Positions 7,872 to 16,180 of a DNA stretch of 64,000 nucleotides are shown piece by piece; within the stretch, counting starts at the first letter, position 1; every line of letters begins with the position of its first letter. This stretch comes from JBHOQS01 sp042408875. Its GTDB lineage: Bacteria > Chloroflexota > UBA11872 > JBHOQS01. Both the position numbers and the translations under genes were made by a program. The stretch spans positions 1 to 64,000 of the forward strand of contig JBHOQS010000027.1 of assembly GCA_042408875.1 (NCBI GenBank), given 5' to 3'. The notes under the pieces are model-generated. The model did no database searches, had not been told where the DNA came from, and saw only the letters and a program-made list of their open reading frames with translations.

Positions 7872-9173
7872 ATGCAGTACGAGGTTCGGTGGCAGGGACG
7901 CGACGTCTTGCTGACGTGTACGTGTCCCGGGTGCGGCTCAATCTACGCCACGGCTGCGGCGCGTGGCCTGCCGCGTCCACTGCGCTACGCCATCCTCAAG
8001 CACATCCCCGAGGCACTCAGCCCGGGGAGGCCGGGCTGGCACCGCCTGGACGTGGCCTACCTTCGGCGGGAGGTCGCCGGGTTCGAGCACGCGCTGGCCG
8101 AGCTCTTCCGCTTCTGCCTCACGTGTCGGGGCTATCGGTGCCCGCGCTGCTTCGAAGCCGAGGCACCCGGCTGTAGCGTGTGCGCACCGGCCGTGCATGG
8201 GATGCAAGAACCGGTGCTTGTCCGACTGGACAAGCAGGCCGCGCCGATGGAGATCGTCGTCGAGCAGCCGGCGCGCGGCCGCACGAGCGAAGAAGAGCTT
8301 GAGGAGCAGGTCTGGGGCCACACGCTCCGCCGCGAGCGAGCGGCCGCGGCGGGCCGGCGTGGCCACGGCGGCGTGGGGAGCGGGCCGGCGCGGCGAGAGA
8401 CCACCAGGCGCACACCGGGCCGCGGACTGCCGGGCCGCGCCACCGTCCCACTGCTCACTGTGAGCGATGCATCTTTCCTACGGCCATCGGCTGTCGTTGC
8501 CGTCGTCTCGCTCCAGATGGACCAGCCGGAAGCCGAGGAGCCGGCCCAGCTAGGACACGCAGGCCAGGATGGAGCCCCGACCATGCCCCAGGCGCACCCG
8601 CCATTTACGGAGCCAGAGCGCCGCTCCTTCATCGCCGGGAACGGGCGGCGAGCGGCACCCCCTGATGTCGGGGCAGCCGTGGGCGGCATGGGCGGCATGG
8701 AGCACGAGCTCCAGCGCGAGATCGCACCGGCTGGGCCCGAGTGGCAGCCGCAGCCGCCCGACGCAGCGCAGGCACCTGCGGGCGCTCCTGAGGAAGAACC
8801 GCTACGCCCTCGCCCTCCCATCATCGAGCGCAGCCTGGCCGGCCGCGGCAGCGCTGCTGGTGAAGCACGCGGTCTCGCCACGGTCTGGCGCGGACTGCTG
8901 GCAGCCGGCGCGCTGATGGCCGCCGGGGCAGGCTGGCTCGTGGATACCTTCGTGGGCCGGCGTCCGAGCACGCTGGCGCAGCCTCCCTCGCCTACGCGAG
9001 GACAGGCTGGACGCGGTGGCGCTGAAGCTACGGCGGCCGTAGCTTTGGAGACCGATGCGCACGCGGCGGCGGAGCAACCGCGCCCCCGGCGGGCGCAGTG
9101 TAGCGGCTGCCGGTTGTACTATCCGGATACATTCCGTTACTGCCCACGCTGTAACATCCTCCTGCCGCGCTAG
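7872..9173 (+). CDS. Zinc-ribbon protein with a C-terminal membrane segment, function unknown
   Basis: A 433-residue protein I cannot assign to a family. The N-terminus has paired cysteines (CTCPGCG, CLTCRGYRCPRC, CSVC). The middle (about 170-320) is low-complexity, rich in Pro, Ala, Arg and Gly. One hydrophobic segment, LLAAGALMAAGAGWLV, lies near residue 350. The C-terminus is a zinc ribbon, CSGCRLYYPDTFRYCPRCN. This suggests a membrane-anchored zinc-binding adaptor or sensor. ATG 7872 is chosen because the protein begins with ordered sequence (MQYEVRWQG); the frame is open to 7788. Its stop overlaps the stop of the convergent PBP gene by four bases. Confidence 0.6.
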   Translation: MQYEVRWQGRDVLLTCTCPGCGSIYATAAARGLPRPLRYAILKHIPEALSPGRPGWHRLDVAYLRREVAGFEHALAELFRFCLTCRGYRCPRCFEAEAPGCSVCAPAVHGMQEPVLVRLDKQAAPMEIVVEQPARGRTSEEELEEQVWGHTLRRERAAAAGRRGHGGVGSGPARRETTRRTPGRGLPGRATVPLLTVSDASFLRPSAVVAVVSLQMDQPEAEEPAQLGHAGQDGAPTMPQAHPPFTEPERRSFIAGNGRRAAPPDVGAAVGGMGGMEHELQREIAPAGPEWQPQPPDAAQAPAGAPEEEPLRPRPPIIERSLAGRGSAAGEARGLATVWRGLLAAGALMAAGAGWLVDTFVGRRPSTLAQPPSPTRGQAGRGGAEATAAVALETDAHAAAEQPRPRRAQCSGCRLYYPDTFRYCPRCNILLPR

Positions 9174-10600
9174 CCCGGCCGGGCCAGTGCAGCTTCCAGC
9201 ACCTGGCGGGCGACCGGCGCGGCTTCGAGCGATCCCCAGCCAGAGAACTCCATCATCACGGCGACGGCATACCGGGGCCGGTCGGCCGGTGCAAATCCGA
9301 TGAACCACGAATGATCCGGCACCCGGGGATCGTTTGAGCTCTGCGCAGTGCCGGTCTTGCCGGCCACTCTCACACCAGGGATGCGCGCCTGGAAGCCATA
9401 GCCCTGCTCGACTGCAAGGACCATCATCTGGGTGAGCTGCTGAGCAGCCTGCTGGCTCATCACCCGGCCCAGCGTGCGCGGCCGGCTCTCCTCCAGGGTG
9501 TTCCCGCTGCGATCGAGCGTACGCAGCACGAGATGCGGAGCAGGTAGCTCTCCACCATTGGCCACTGCAGCGGCAACAAGCGCCATCTGGAGCGGCGTCA
9601 TCAAGAGCTCGCCCTGGCCGAACGCCGTCGAGGCCACCGCTGGCTGGCTCAGGTTCGTGCCGGACGCGAACTGGGTGGGCGCCGTGGCGATTTCCAGAGG
9701 CAGAGCCGTCCCGATGCCAAAGCGCCGGGCGTACTCCCGCAGCCGCGCCTCCCCGAGCATAGTACCGATCCGGCCGAAGGCAGCGTTGCAGGAATACACC
9801 AGCGCATGCGTCAGGTCGTAGACGCCGTCGCAGCGCGGCTGGCAGACGATCTGGAAGCCCTCGACCACGTATGCGCCCGTGCACGCAGGCAGCGACGTGT
9901 TCGGCTGGAGGAGCCGACTATCCAGGGCTGCGGCAGCGGTGACGACTTTAAACGTCGAGCCGGGCGCGTAGAGACCCTGGGTGGCGCGATTGAGCAGCGG
10001 GGCACAGGGAGTCTGGGCGGAGCACTGCGGTGAGGAGGCCGCTGGCGCAGCGCGCAGGCGCTCCCAGTCCGCATCGATCCCATTGGGGTCGAAGAGTGGC
10101 TTGCTCAGCAAGACGAGGATCTCACCAGTCCGCACATCTAGCAGCACGACCGCGCCGTGGGCGTTGCCGATGGCGCGATCAGCTACCTGTTGGAGCTCGG
10201 CGTCAACGGTAAGCTGGACATGGCCGCCGCGGCGCGGCTGATGCAGAAGCGACCGAACAGTCCGGCTGATCGGGCCTTCGCCGGCGCGACCACTCAGCAG
10301 GCCGTCATAGGCCCGCTCGATCCCGCTGGTACCGTAGCGCAGGCTGAAGAAGCCCGTCACATGGGCCAGCACTGGAAAGGCGTAGCGTCGCTGGCCATCC
10401 CGGGTCGCCGCCAGCTCGACACCGCGGCGGTCGAGGATGCGCCCGCGCAGCGCCCGCCGTTCCTCCTCGATCCGCCGCGGGTTGTATTCACTCTCGCGCA
10501 GCTCCTCGCCGCGCACGACCTGCCAATACGCCGTCGCTGCCGTGATCAGCAGCAGCAGCGCCAGATACACCTGGGCCAGGCGCACGATCCGTCCACGCAT
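9170..10600 (-). CDS. pbpA: Class B penicillin-binding protein (PbpA/FtsI type)
   Basis: A 476-residue membrane-anchored transpeptidase. The N-terminal segment VYLALLLLITAATAYW is a single anchor. LRGRILDRRGVELA begins the dimerisation region. The active-site triad motifs are STFK (Ser 215, Lys 218), SCN (270-272) and KTGT (415-418). It cross-links murein stem peptides in the periplasm. It is the last gene of fhaA-fhaB-rodA-pbpA, and a SEDS polymerase immediately upstream is the usual partner. It is shorter than FtsI of proteobacteria and lacks PASTA repeats, matching actinobacterial PbpA. Confidence 0.92.
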   Translation of the reverse strand: MRGRIVRLAQVYLALLLLITAATAYWQVVRGEELRESEYNPRRIEEERRALRGRILDRRGVELAATRDGQRRYAFPVLAHVTGFFSLRYGTSGIERAYDGLLSGRAGEGPISRTVRSLLHQPRRGGHVQLTVDAELQQVADRAIGNAHGAVVLLDVRTGEILVLLSKPLFDPNGIDADWERLRAAPAASSPQCSAQTPCAPLLNRATQGLYAPGSTFKVVTAAAALDSRLLQPNTSLPACTGAYVVEGFQIVCQPRCDGVYDLTHALVYSCNAAFGRIGTMLGEARLREYARRFGIGTALPLEIATAPTQFASGTNLSQPAVASTAFGQGELLMTPLQMALVAAAVANGGELPAPHLVLRTLDRSGNTLEESRPRTLGRVMSQQAAQQLTQMMVLAVEQGYGFQARIPGVRVAGKTGTAQSSNDPRVPDHSWFIGFAPADRPRYAVAVMMEFSGWGSLEAAPVARQVLEAALARPG

Positions 10601-10636
10601 GCTCAGAGCACTACCCCTCTGCTTCTCTCTATCTCC

Positions 10637-12016
10637 TCATTGCAGCGCCGCTCCGGACGGTACGCCGCCACGTGCCTGCGCCGGTGCCGGCCGGCGCACC
10701 CGCCGCGATGGTGGTGCGGGATGCGGCAGCGACGAGATGCGAAGCAACAGGCCAAGCAGGAGAGAGTTGGCCAGGAGGGATGAGCCGCCATAGCTCACGA
10801 AAGGCAAGGTGATGCCTGTGAGCGGAATGAGCCGGACGCTGCCTGCCAGGATCACTACCGTCTGGATCGCCAGTACAGAGGTCAGGCCGGCTGCGGCGAG
10901 CCGGGCGAAGCCACTCGGGGCCTGCAGCGCCACACGCATGCCCCGAGCAACGAGCAGCATATAGATGCTGACCAGCGCCAGCGCACCGGCGAATCCCAGT
11001 TCCTCGCCCAGCGCGGCATAGACCAGATCTGTGTGGACCGCAGGGATGATCGTTGGGCTGCCGAAGCCGAGGCCGGCGCCGGGCACGCCGCCGCTCGCCA
11101 GTGCGATCAGCCCCTGGACGATCTGATAGGCCCGCCCGCGCGGGTCCGCCCAGGGGTTCAGCCAGATCTCGACGCGCAGGCGGACATGGGAGAACAGGGT
11201 ATAGGCGATGGCCACACCGGCGCCGAAGGCCAGTAGCGCCGCGACCGCGTAGAGGCTCCTCCCGCTGGCGACATAGAGCATAGCGACGAAGATGCCGAAG
11301 AAGAGGAGGGCGGCGCCGAGGTCGCGCTGGAAGACCAAGAGAGCCAGCGACAGCCCCCACATGACCACAGCCGGGCCCAGATACGGCAGCGGCGGCAGCC
11401 GGAGGCGCCCCAGCCGGTACGTGCCGGAAGCCAGCACCGTCGCATTCTCATCGAGGTAGGCGGCCAGGAAGATCACCAGTAGCACTTTCAGCACTTCAGA
11501 CGGCTGGAAGAGCACCGGCCCGAAGCCAAGCCATAGCCTGACGCCACTGTTATTGGGGTCCACGCCGAGCACCGCCGTGAGGGCAACGAGGAGCAGCCCG
11601 ACCGCGGCGGCGCTGTACTTGTACCGCCGGAGTACCTCTGGCTGCCGCAGAACGCACACCACCACCAGCATCGCTGCTACGCCGACGGCGATCCAGCCGA
11701 GCTGCCGAACTGCTAGGTCGGGACGAAGGCGGTAGACCAGCGTGAGGCCCAGCCCGCTGAGGAGAGCGACGGCAGGATAGAGGGTCTGATCGGCCGTGCG
11801 GCACAGCACAGTCAGGCCGGCGTGGCCGAGGAGGATGACCAGGGCGAAGCCCAGAGCGAGCCACTGTGCCGCGGGATCGAGTGTGCTGTGCCGCCCAATG
11901 GATGCCAGCGCGCCGCCGAAAAGCACCACCGCCAGCGGCACCGGGAGGAGGGACAGCTCGCGCCAGCGCAGCATGAAGATCCCTTGGAGGACGGCACGCA
12001 GGCGCGGCGAGCGCAT
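10637..12016 (-). CDS. rodA: SEDS glycosyltransferase FtsW/RodA
   Basis: A 459-residue polytopic protein with about ten hydrophobic segments. SEDS signatures are VRLWLGFGPVLFQPSEVLKV near the middle and LIPLTGITLPFVSYGGSSLL near the C-terminus. SEDS proteins polymerise lipid II into glycan strands together with a class B PBP, which is encoded 36 bases downstream. The start overlaps the fhaB stop at 12016. The tail after residue 430 is a Pro/Arg-rich cytoplasmic extension. Elongation (RodA) versus division (FtsW) cannot be separated from sequence alone; the operon order favours RodA. Confidence 0.9.
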   Translation of the reverse strand: MRSPRLRAVLQGIFMLRWRELSLLPVPLAVVLFGGALASIGRHSTLDPAAQWLALGFALVILLGHAGLTVLCRTADQTLYPAVALLSGLGLTLVYRLRPDLAVRQLGWIAVGVAAMLVVVCVLRQPEVLRRYKYSAAAVGLLLVALTAVLGVDPNNSGVRLWLGFGPVLFQPSEVLKVLLVIFLAAYLDENATVLASGTYRLGRLRLPPLPYLGPAVVMWGLSLALLVFQRDLGAALLFFGIFVAMLYVASGRSLYAVAALLAFGAGVAIAYTLFSHVRLRVEIWLNPWADPRGRAYQIVQGLIALASGGVPGAGLGFGSPTIIPAVHTDLVYAALGEELGFAGALALVSIYMLLVARGMRVALQAPSGFARLAAAGLTSVLAIQTVVILAGSVRLIPLTGITLPFVSYGGSSLLANSLLLGLLLRISSLPHPAPPSRRVRRPAPAQARGGVPSGAALQ

Positions 12017-12441
12017 CAGGCCTCCACGACGTCAAAGCGCAGGATGGTGCGACCAATCTGGACGGTATCGCCGGAGCGGAGACGCTGCACCCGGCGGACG
12101 CGATTACCGTTGACGAATGTTCCGTTCGTGCTACCCAGGTCCTCGATTTGCCAGGTGCTGCCGCGCAGCACCAGCCGAGCGTGCTCGGCTGAGGCATACC
12201 CATCACCAAGCGACACCTCGACCGTAGGGCTGCGCCCGATCCTGTCTCCGCTCAGTACCTCAAAGGCAGCACCAGGGGCAACGGCAGCGTCGGGCGCGTC
12301 CAGCACTACCAGCCGGGCGCGGCCGCTCTGGGCAGCCAGGAACAGGTCCCGCCGGAGCAACACCAGGAGCTGCGCCACGAACAGATACAACAGCAGAACA
12401 AGGAGCACCCGAATGATGAGCAGGGTAACTTCTGGAGTCAT
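12016..12441 (-). CDS. fhaB: Membrane-anchored FHA-domain protein
   Basis: A 141-residue protein. An N-terminal transmembrane helix (LLIIRVLLVLLLYLFVAQLLVLL split over residues 5-27) is followed by an FHA domain with the phosphothreonine-binding motifs GRSP, SAEHARL and DLGSTNGTFVNG. FHA domains read phosphothreonine made by Ser/Thr kinases. The order matches FhaB of actinobacterial wall operons. Its ATG overlaps the upstream fhaA stop (ATGA at 12438-12441), and its end overlaps the rodA start. Confidence 0.9.
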   Translation of the reverse strand: MTPEVTLLIIRVLLVLLLYLFVAQLLVLLRRDLFLAAQSGRARLVVLDAPDAAVAPGAAFEVLSGDRIGRSPTVEVSLGDGYASAEHARLVLRGSTWQIEDLGSTNGTFVNGNRVRRVQRLRSGDTVQIGRTILRFDVVEA

Positions 12442-13301
12442 ACACTGCCGGCGTCACTGCGGCGCTGGCGCGGCACATCCGTTGCGCCAGTGGCATGCGC
12501 CGCCTCCACGGAGATGGCCGCACGCAAGACAACGGCGCCGAATGCCACCTCGTCTCCGGCGCGCAGCCGAGCCTGTGACACCGGCCGACCGTTGTGGCGC
12601 GTACCATTTGAGCTGCCCAGGTCTTCCACTAGGATCGCATTTCCGGCGCGCACCAGGCGCGCGTGCCGTCGCGAGACGCTTGGGTGCGCCAGGATAACAT
12701 CGTTCTCCAGATCGCGACCGACGTAGAGCACGCTGCCGGGGGACAGCGAGAGCCGGTAGCTTCCGCCGGGGCCGCTCAGCACCAGCGTCAGCGGCGCTCC
12801 AGCCGCCTGAGCCGGAGCAGCCCCCATGCCGTCGGCCACCGGCGCGACCGGGAGCGGTCTGGTCGCTTCGAGGTCCAGCGCTGCAGCCTGCGACGTGGGG
12901 TCTGCCTGGCCAGCGGTGTCCTCACGCTCGATCAGCCGGACCTGCACGTCGACCGCTCCAGGCCGCACTGCCTGGTCAGGCTCGATCGTCACCCGCGGCA
13001 GGGCGACGAACTCCCAACCGTAGCGCGCGGCGTGGCCCTGGAGATACCCTGCTAGCTCACGCTCGAGTGTGTGGCGGATTGGCTCAAACGCACGTGCATC
13101 GTCCGGAGACAGCCGCAGGACATACTCGTTCGGCACGAGCGTGCGGCCGACTGAGAGCGTCTGCTGCTCCTCCATCGCGCGCACCAGCCGCTTTGCCAGG
13201 TCCGCCGGTTGCAGACGGCTGCGAAAGAGCCGCAGGAAGCCTCCTTCGAGCAGGCCCTCTAGATACCGTTCCAGCCGCATCAGCGAGTGCATCGGTCGCA
13301 T
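12438..13301 (-). CDS. fhaA: DUF3662-FHA protein (FhaA type)
   Basis: A 287-residue cytoplasmic protein. Residues 1 to about 125 form the DUF3662 domain (LERYLEGLLEGGFLRLFRS, PNEYVLRLSPDDARAFEPI). A Pro/Ala linker is followed by an FHA domain at about 170-260 with VGRDLENDVILAHPSVSRRH and DLGSSNGTRHNG. FhaA proteins couple Ser/Thr kinase signalling to wall synthesis and lipid II flipping. ATG 13301 has GGAG eight bases upstream; a longer frame to 13601 would overlap the divergent gene. It heads the operon to pbpA. The usual pstP phosphatase and pkn kinases are not in the window. Confidence 0.9.
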   Translation of the reverse strand: MRPMHSLMRLERYLEGLLEGGFLRLFRSRLQPADLAKRLVRAMEEQQTLSVGRTLVPNEYVLRLSPDDARAFEPIRHTLERELAGYLQGHAARYGWEFVALPRVTIEPDQAVRPGAVDVQVRLIEREDTAGQADPTSQAAALDLEATRPLPVAPVADGMGAAPAQAAGAPLTLVLSGPGGSYRLSLSPGSVLYVGRDLENDVILAHPSVSRRHARLVRAGNAILVEDLGSSNGTRHNGRPVSQARLRAGDEVAFGAVVLRAAISVEAAHATGATDVPRQRRSDAGSV

Positions 13302-13317
13302 TTCACCGCTCCGGTCA

Positions 13318-13323
13318 ATTATA
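13318..13323 (-). promoter_or_regulatory. Possible -10 element for the fhaA operon
   Basis: TATAAT on the minus strand, 16 bases before ATG 13301. A start of transcription near 13311 would leave a very short leader that still contains GGAG. No -35 match is visible at the right distance. Confidence 0.35.
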
Positions 13324-13418
13324 CGACAGGCAGGGCGCTGGCGCGGCGCCGGCCGGGCATCGGCAGGTGCCGGCCGGTAGATTGACCGCCCGATCACGCA
13401 AGTGCTAAGCTGGGGAGA

Positions 13419-13991
13419 GTGGAGACCCGACATGACCGGACAGCAGCAGCAGAGACGATGGCGAGCGCAGATGGCTCTGTGAGCTGGGCGCAGGCGTTCC
13501 TGCACGGCACTTCCCGCGGGCGTGCGCTGCTCGACGAGCTGGCGGAGCTGGAGCGCGGCCTCGCCAGGGCGAGGCAGGACTGCGTTCGCGAGGACTATCA
13601 CCGCGTGGCCGCCTGCTGGCTACGCATCGTCGAGGAAGCGTCGGAATACGCAGCGCTCTCTACTGCTCGCCATTACATCTCAGTCTTGAGGCGCTTTCAG
13701 ACAGGCATACGTGCGGTACTGGACGAGCTTGGGCGCGGGCTCGACGCGCTAGCTCCGCTACTTCCCATAAGCCCCTCTGAGGCGCCACCGGCGGTCACAC
13801 GCCGCGGACGCCACCACCTGCGGCTCATCGATTGCGGCAACGCGGACAGCATGCTTGCGAGCGCTCCCTATGACCTTCCCTGTGAAGATGAGTCCTGTGA
13901 ATGTGAGGAATGTGAGGAAGAAGAGAAAGATAAAGATGCGGAAGGGGAGAACAGCGGTGACAGCAGCTCTGAGCAGGGGGACGATAGCTGA
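13419..13991 (+). CDS. Hypothetical protein with an acidic, Cys-rich tail
   Basis: A 190-residue protein without a recognised family. Residues 20-110 are likely helical (RALLDELAELERGLARARQ, SARHYISVLRRFQTGI-like segments). The last 40 residues are strongly acidic and begin with a cysteine cluster, CEDESCECEECEEEE, which could bind metal. It diverges from the fhaA operon and converges on acpS. The assigned GTG start at 13419 is poorly supported; ATG 13458 (MASADGSVSW) is a good alternative. Confidence 0.5.
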   Translation: METRHDRTAAAETMASADGSVSWAQAFLHGTSRGRALLDELAELERGLARARQDCVREDYHRVAACWLRIVEEASEYAALSTARHYISVLRRFQTGIRAVLDELGRGLDALAPLLPISPSEAPPAVTRRGRHHLRLIDCGNADSMLASAPYDLPCEDESCECEECEEEEKDKDAEGENSGDSSSEQGDDS

Positions 13992-14133
13992 CACCGCGGC
14001 GATCCGTGTCTAGACTGCTGTCCCGTTGTATTCCGCGGGAGCCGAGCGCTGTACGGCCAGAGCGTCTCTCGCATCGCCAGAGTAACGGTGCCGCGTCCGG
14101 CGAGACGATCAGGAGCTGTAAGGGATGTCCGAC

Positions 14134-14502
14134 TCACTCCCGCGCGGCGACGACGGCAACGGCGAAGTCACGAGAGTGGGAGAGGCTGACTGCGAACTCG
14201 CGCAGGCCGAGCTCCTGCGCTCGCGTCAGCGCCGCGCCGTGGAGATACAGGATCGGCTTCCCCCGCGCGTCGGGCAGGACCTCCATATCGCGCCAGCGGA
14301 TGCCGCGCATGCCGGTACCCAGGGCCTTCGAGGCTGCTTCCTTGGCTGCGAAGCGAGCAGCTAACTCTGCCACGCGCCCGCGACAGTACGCCAGTTCTCG
14401 CTCCGTATAGATCCGCTCCAGGAACCGGCCGCCATACCGTTCCAGCACCGAGGCAATACGCGCGATCTCGATGATGTCAATGCCAACGCTCAGCACGCTC
14501 AT
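14134..14502 (-). CDS. acpS: Holo-[acyl-carrier-protein] synthase
   Basis: A 122-residue phosphopantetheinyl transferase of normal AcpS length. The motifs VGIDIIEIARI at the N-terminus (Mg-binding Asp) and ARFAAKEAASKALGTG near residue 50 are diagnostic, and the end matches (VSLSHSRDFAVAVV). It moves 4'-phosphopantetheine from CoA to acyl carrier protein for fatty-acid synthesis. ATG 14502 overlaps the upstream stop (ATGA), so it is probably co-translated with the FecR-like gene. Confidence 0.93.
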   Translation of the reverse strand: MSVLSVGIDIIEIARIASVLERYGGRFLERIYTERELAYCRGRVAELAARFAAKEAASKALGTGMRGIRWRDMEVLPDARGKPILYLHGAALTRAQELGLREFAVSLSHSRDFAVAVVAARE

Positions 14503-15761
14503 TCGCCGACAAGCTGCACGTTGCGGACGAAGGTCAGGTACTCGTGCCCCGAGGCCAGTACCTCGACCCGCTTGATGAACACCGGTCGCGGCTGAGCCTC
14601 GACGAGCAGGTCGAATGCCGGCGATCTCACCCACTGATCGCGCGGCACAGCGATGCCATTCGGCGTGGGATAGCCGGCCGGGTTCTCGTAGAAGAACCCG
14701 CGCGCCCAGCGATGCTGGTCGCCCAGCGCATCGACGTACTCGATGCGCAACATGAACGGATACTCGCTGGCTACCCAGCCACCACCGGAGAGGCTCTGAT
14801 ACGCGATCTTGAACTCCGCAGAGATACGCAGGCTGGTGTAGTCAGACACATCACGTCTGACTTCCTGCACCACGCCGGTATCCCCATGGAACTGGGAGCC
14901 CCACCGTTCGAGACGCAGCACTGGATACCCATCCTGCATCTCGAGACTGGGCACGCCGGCCGGGCCACGCTCAGTCTCACTGAACGCCTGCCAGTGCTGC
15001 AAGAGCCGGCCCTGGCCGCCCGGCTGAGCAAACCTCCCATCCAAGAGCAGATCGATCGCTGGCGCCAGCGGGCCGGCGGGGGGCGTGCCAGCGATCAGCT
15101 CGGCCCGCTGGCCGGCGAGGAGCCGTACAGCACGGCCACTCTCCTGCGCCAGCGCCTCGCCGCGGCGCACCGTCAGGTTGACCTGTGGCAGACGTCCGCT
15201 ACCCCCGGCCACCTCGAGCAGGTGGCTGCCATCCTGGAGCGCCACGACGCCCCCGGGCGTCCAGACGGTGAAGCTCCGCTCTGCCGGCTGCTCTACCCCG
15301 CTCACTCCCACACGGATCTTGCCGCTGCGAAGTTCTACGGTCGTGCGCTGGAGCTCTGCCCGCCAGCGGCCTGTGCGCGCCTGTCGGAGCACAATCTCCG
15401 AAGCTGGATAGAGCAGCAGCGTGCTCCCATCGGGGAAGGTGAGGAACGCACGGGCGTTCTCGGGGGTCCGCACAGCAATGCCTTCGCCGATGCCTGCCCC
15501 GGCGCGGGCCAGCTTCCAGTCAGCCGAGCCCGGTGCAAGCACCAGCACCGGACCCGAGATGACCTCTAGCTTCACCTCACGTGGCGTAGTGGCTGTATTG
15601 ACGTACCAGGCGAGCGCAGCGGGGATAGCCACAACAAGGAAGCAGAACCATCCAAAGAACGCTATCAGCACGGCCCACGCCAGGCGCTCACGGGCTTTCA
15701 GACGCTCAGGTGAGAGGGTTTCAGTGAAGGTATCGGGAACAGGGGCCAGATGGGCACGCAC
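14499..15761 (-). CDS. FecR-domain membrane protein
   Basis: A 420-residue protein with a cytoplasmic N-terminus, one transmembrane helix near residues 28-52 (WAVLIAFFGWFCFLVVAIP) and an extracytoplasmic remainder. Residues about 60-215 resemble FecR-type beta domains (VRTPENARAFLTFPDGSTLL, WTPGGVVALQDGSHLLEVAG). The C-terminal half has a beta-rich, laminin/carbohydrate-binding-like look (YTSLRISAEFKI, FMLRIEYVDALGDQ). In siderophore systems FecR passes signals to a sigma factor, but no sigma gene is adjacent, so the role here is unknown. It is coupled to acpS downstream. Confidence 0.65.
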   Translation of the reverse strand: MRAHLAPVPDTFTETLSPERLKARERLAWAVLIAFFGWFCFLVVAIPAALAWYVNTATTPREVKLEVISGPVLVLAPGSADWKLARAGAGIGEGIAVRTPENARAFLTFPDGSTLLLYPASEIVLRQARTGRWRAELQRTTVELRSGKIRVGVSGVEQPAERSFTVWTPGGVVALQDGSHLLEVAGGSGRLPQVNLTVRRGEALAQESGRAVRLLAGQRAELIAGTPPAGPLAPAIDLLLDGRFAQPGGQGRLLQHWQAFSETERGPAGVPSLEMQDGYPVLRLERWGSQFHGDTGVVQEVRRDVSDYTSLRISAEFKIAYQSLSGGGWVASEYPFMLRIEYVDALGDQHRWARGFFYENPAGYPTPNGIAVPRDQWVRSPAFDLLVEAQPRPVFIKRVEVLASGHEYLTFVRNVQLVGE

Positions 15762-15809
15762 GTGCAGGCCTGCTCAGTCACAAAATCGGGCTTAACAGTT
15801 CTGTCAACA

Positions 15810-15849
15810 GAACGGACCGCGGCATAGTATGACGCGCCGCGGTCCGTTC
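15810..15849 (-). terminator. Strong hairpin downstream of the 50-residue basic protein gene
   Basis: GAACGGACCGCGG (15810-15822) and CCGCGGTCCGTTC (15837-15849) pair perfectly over 13 bp around a 14-base loop. It lies 44 bases past the small gene and before the FecR-like gene, both on the minus strand. No T-run follows. Confidence 0.6.
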
Positions 15850-15892
15850 CCTACACGCCGAACACGTCGGCGTGCAGCGACCGGAGCAGAGC

Positions 15893-16045
15893 TCACTCCT
15901 GCTCATCACGCTCGGGCCGGCGCTTTCGCACGACCTCAACCGGCGGCAGCACAACCGACTCCGTCGCCTTGCGGAGGCTCTTCACAACCGCCTCCTTCTT
16001 TGGTTTCTTCGGCTCTCGTCCGCCTCGATTACCTCGCGTTGCCAT
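15893..16045 (-). CDS. Small basic protein, 50 residues
   Basis: A short gene: ATG 16045 follows GGTGAGGAG at proper spacing, and TGA ends it at 15893. The protein starts MATRGNRGGREPKKPKKEA and is rich in Lys, Arg and Glu, with no hydrophobic segment and no cysteine. It could bind nucleic acid or the ribosome; that is inference. It is framed by hairpins at 15810-15849 and 16109-16138, so it appears to be an independent transcript. The good ribosome site and codon use like neighbouring genes support it as real. Confidence 0.6.
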   Translation of the reverse strand: MATRGNRGGREPKKPKKEAVVKSLRKATESVVLPPVEVVRKRRPERDEQE

Positions 16046-16108
16046 TGTGCCTACTCCTCACCCTGCTAGCTACACCGACACCCGCACCGCGCGCTGAAGC
16101 AGCAGCCG

Positions 16109-16138
16109 CCTTCCAGGTCGTCCCGCCCAACTGGAAGG
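16109..16138 (-). terminator. Hairpin between ADP-ribosylglycohydrolase and the small basic gene
   Basis: CCTTCCAG (16109-16116) pairs with CTGGAAGG (16131-16138), an 8-bp perfect stem with a 14-base loop. It lies 43 bases past the glycohydrolase stop on the minus strand. Confidence 0.45.
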
Positions 16139-16180
16139 GGGCCCTTGCCGCTGCGTCATCACCATCATAACATACCGGCG

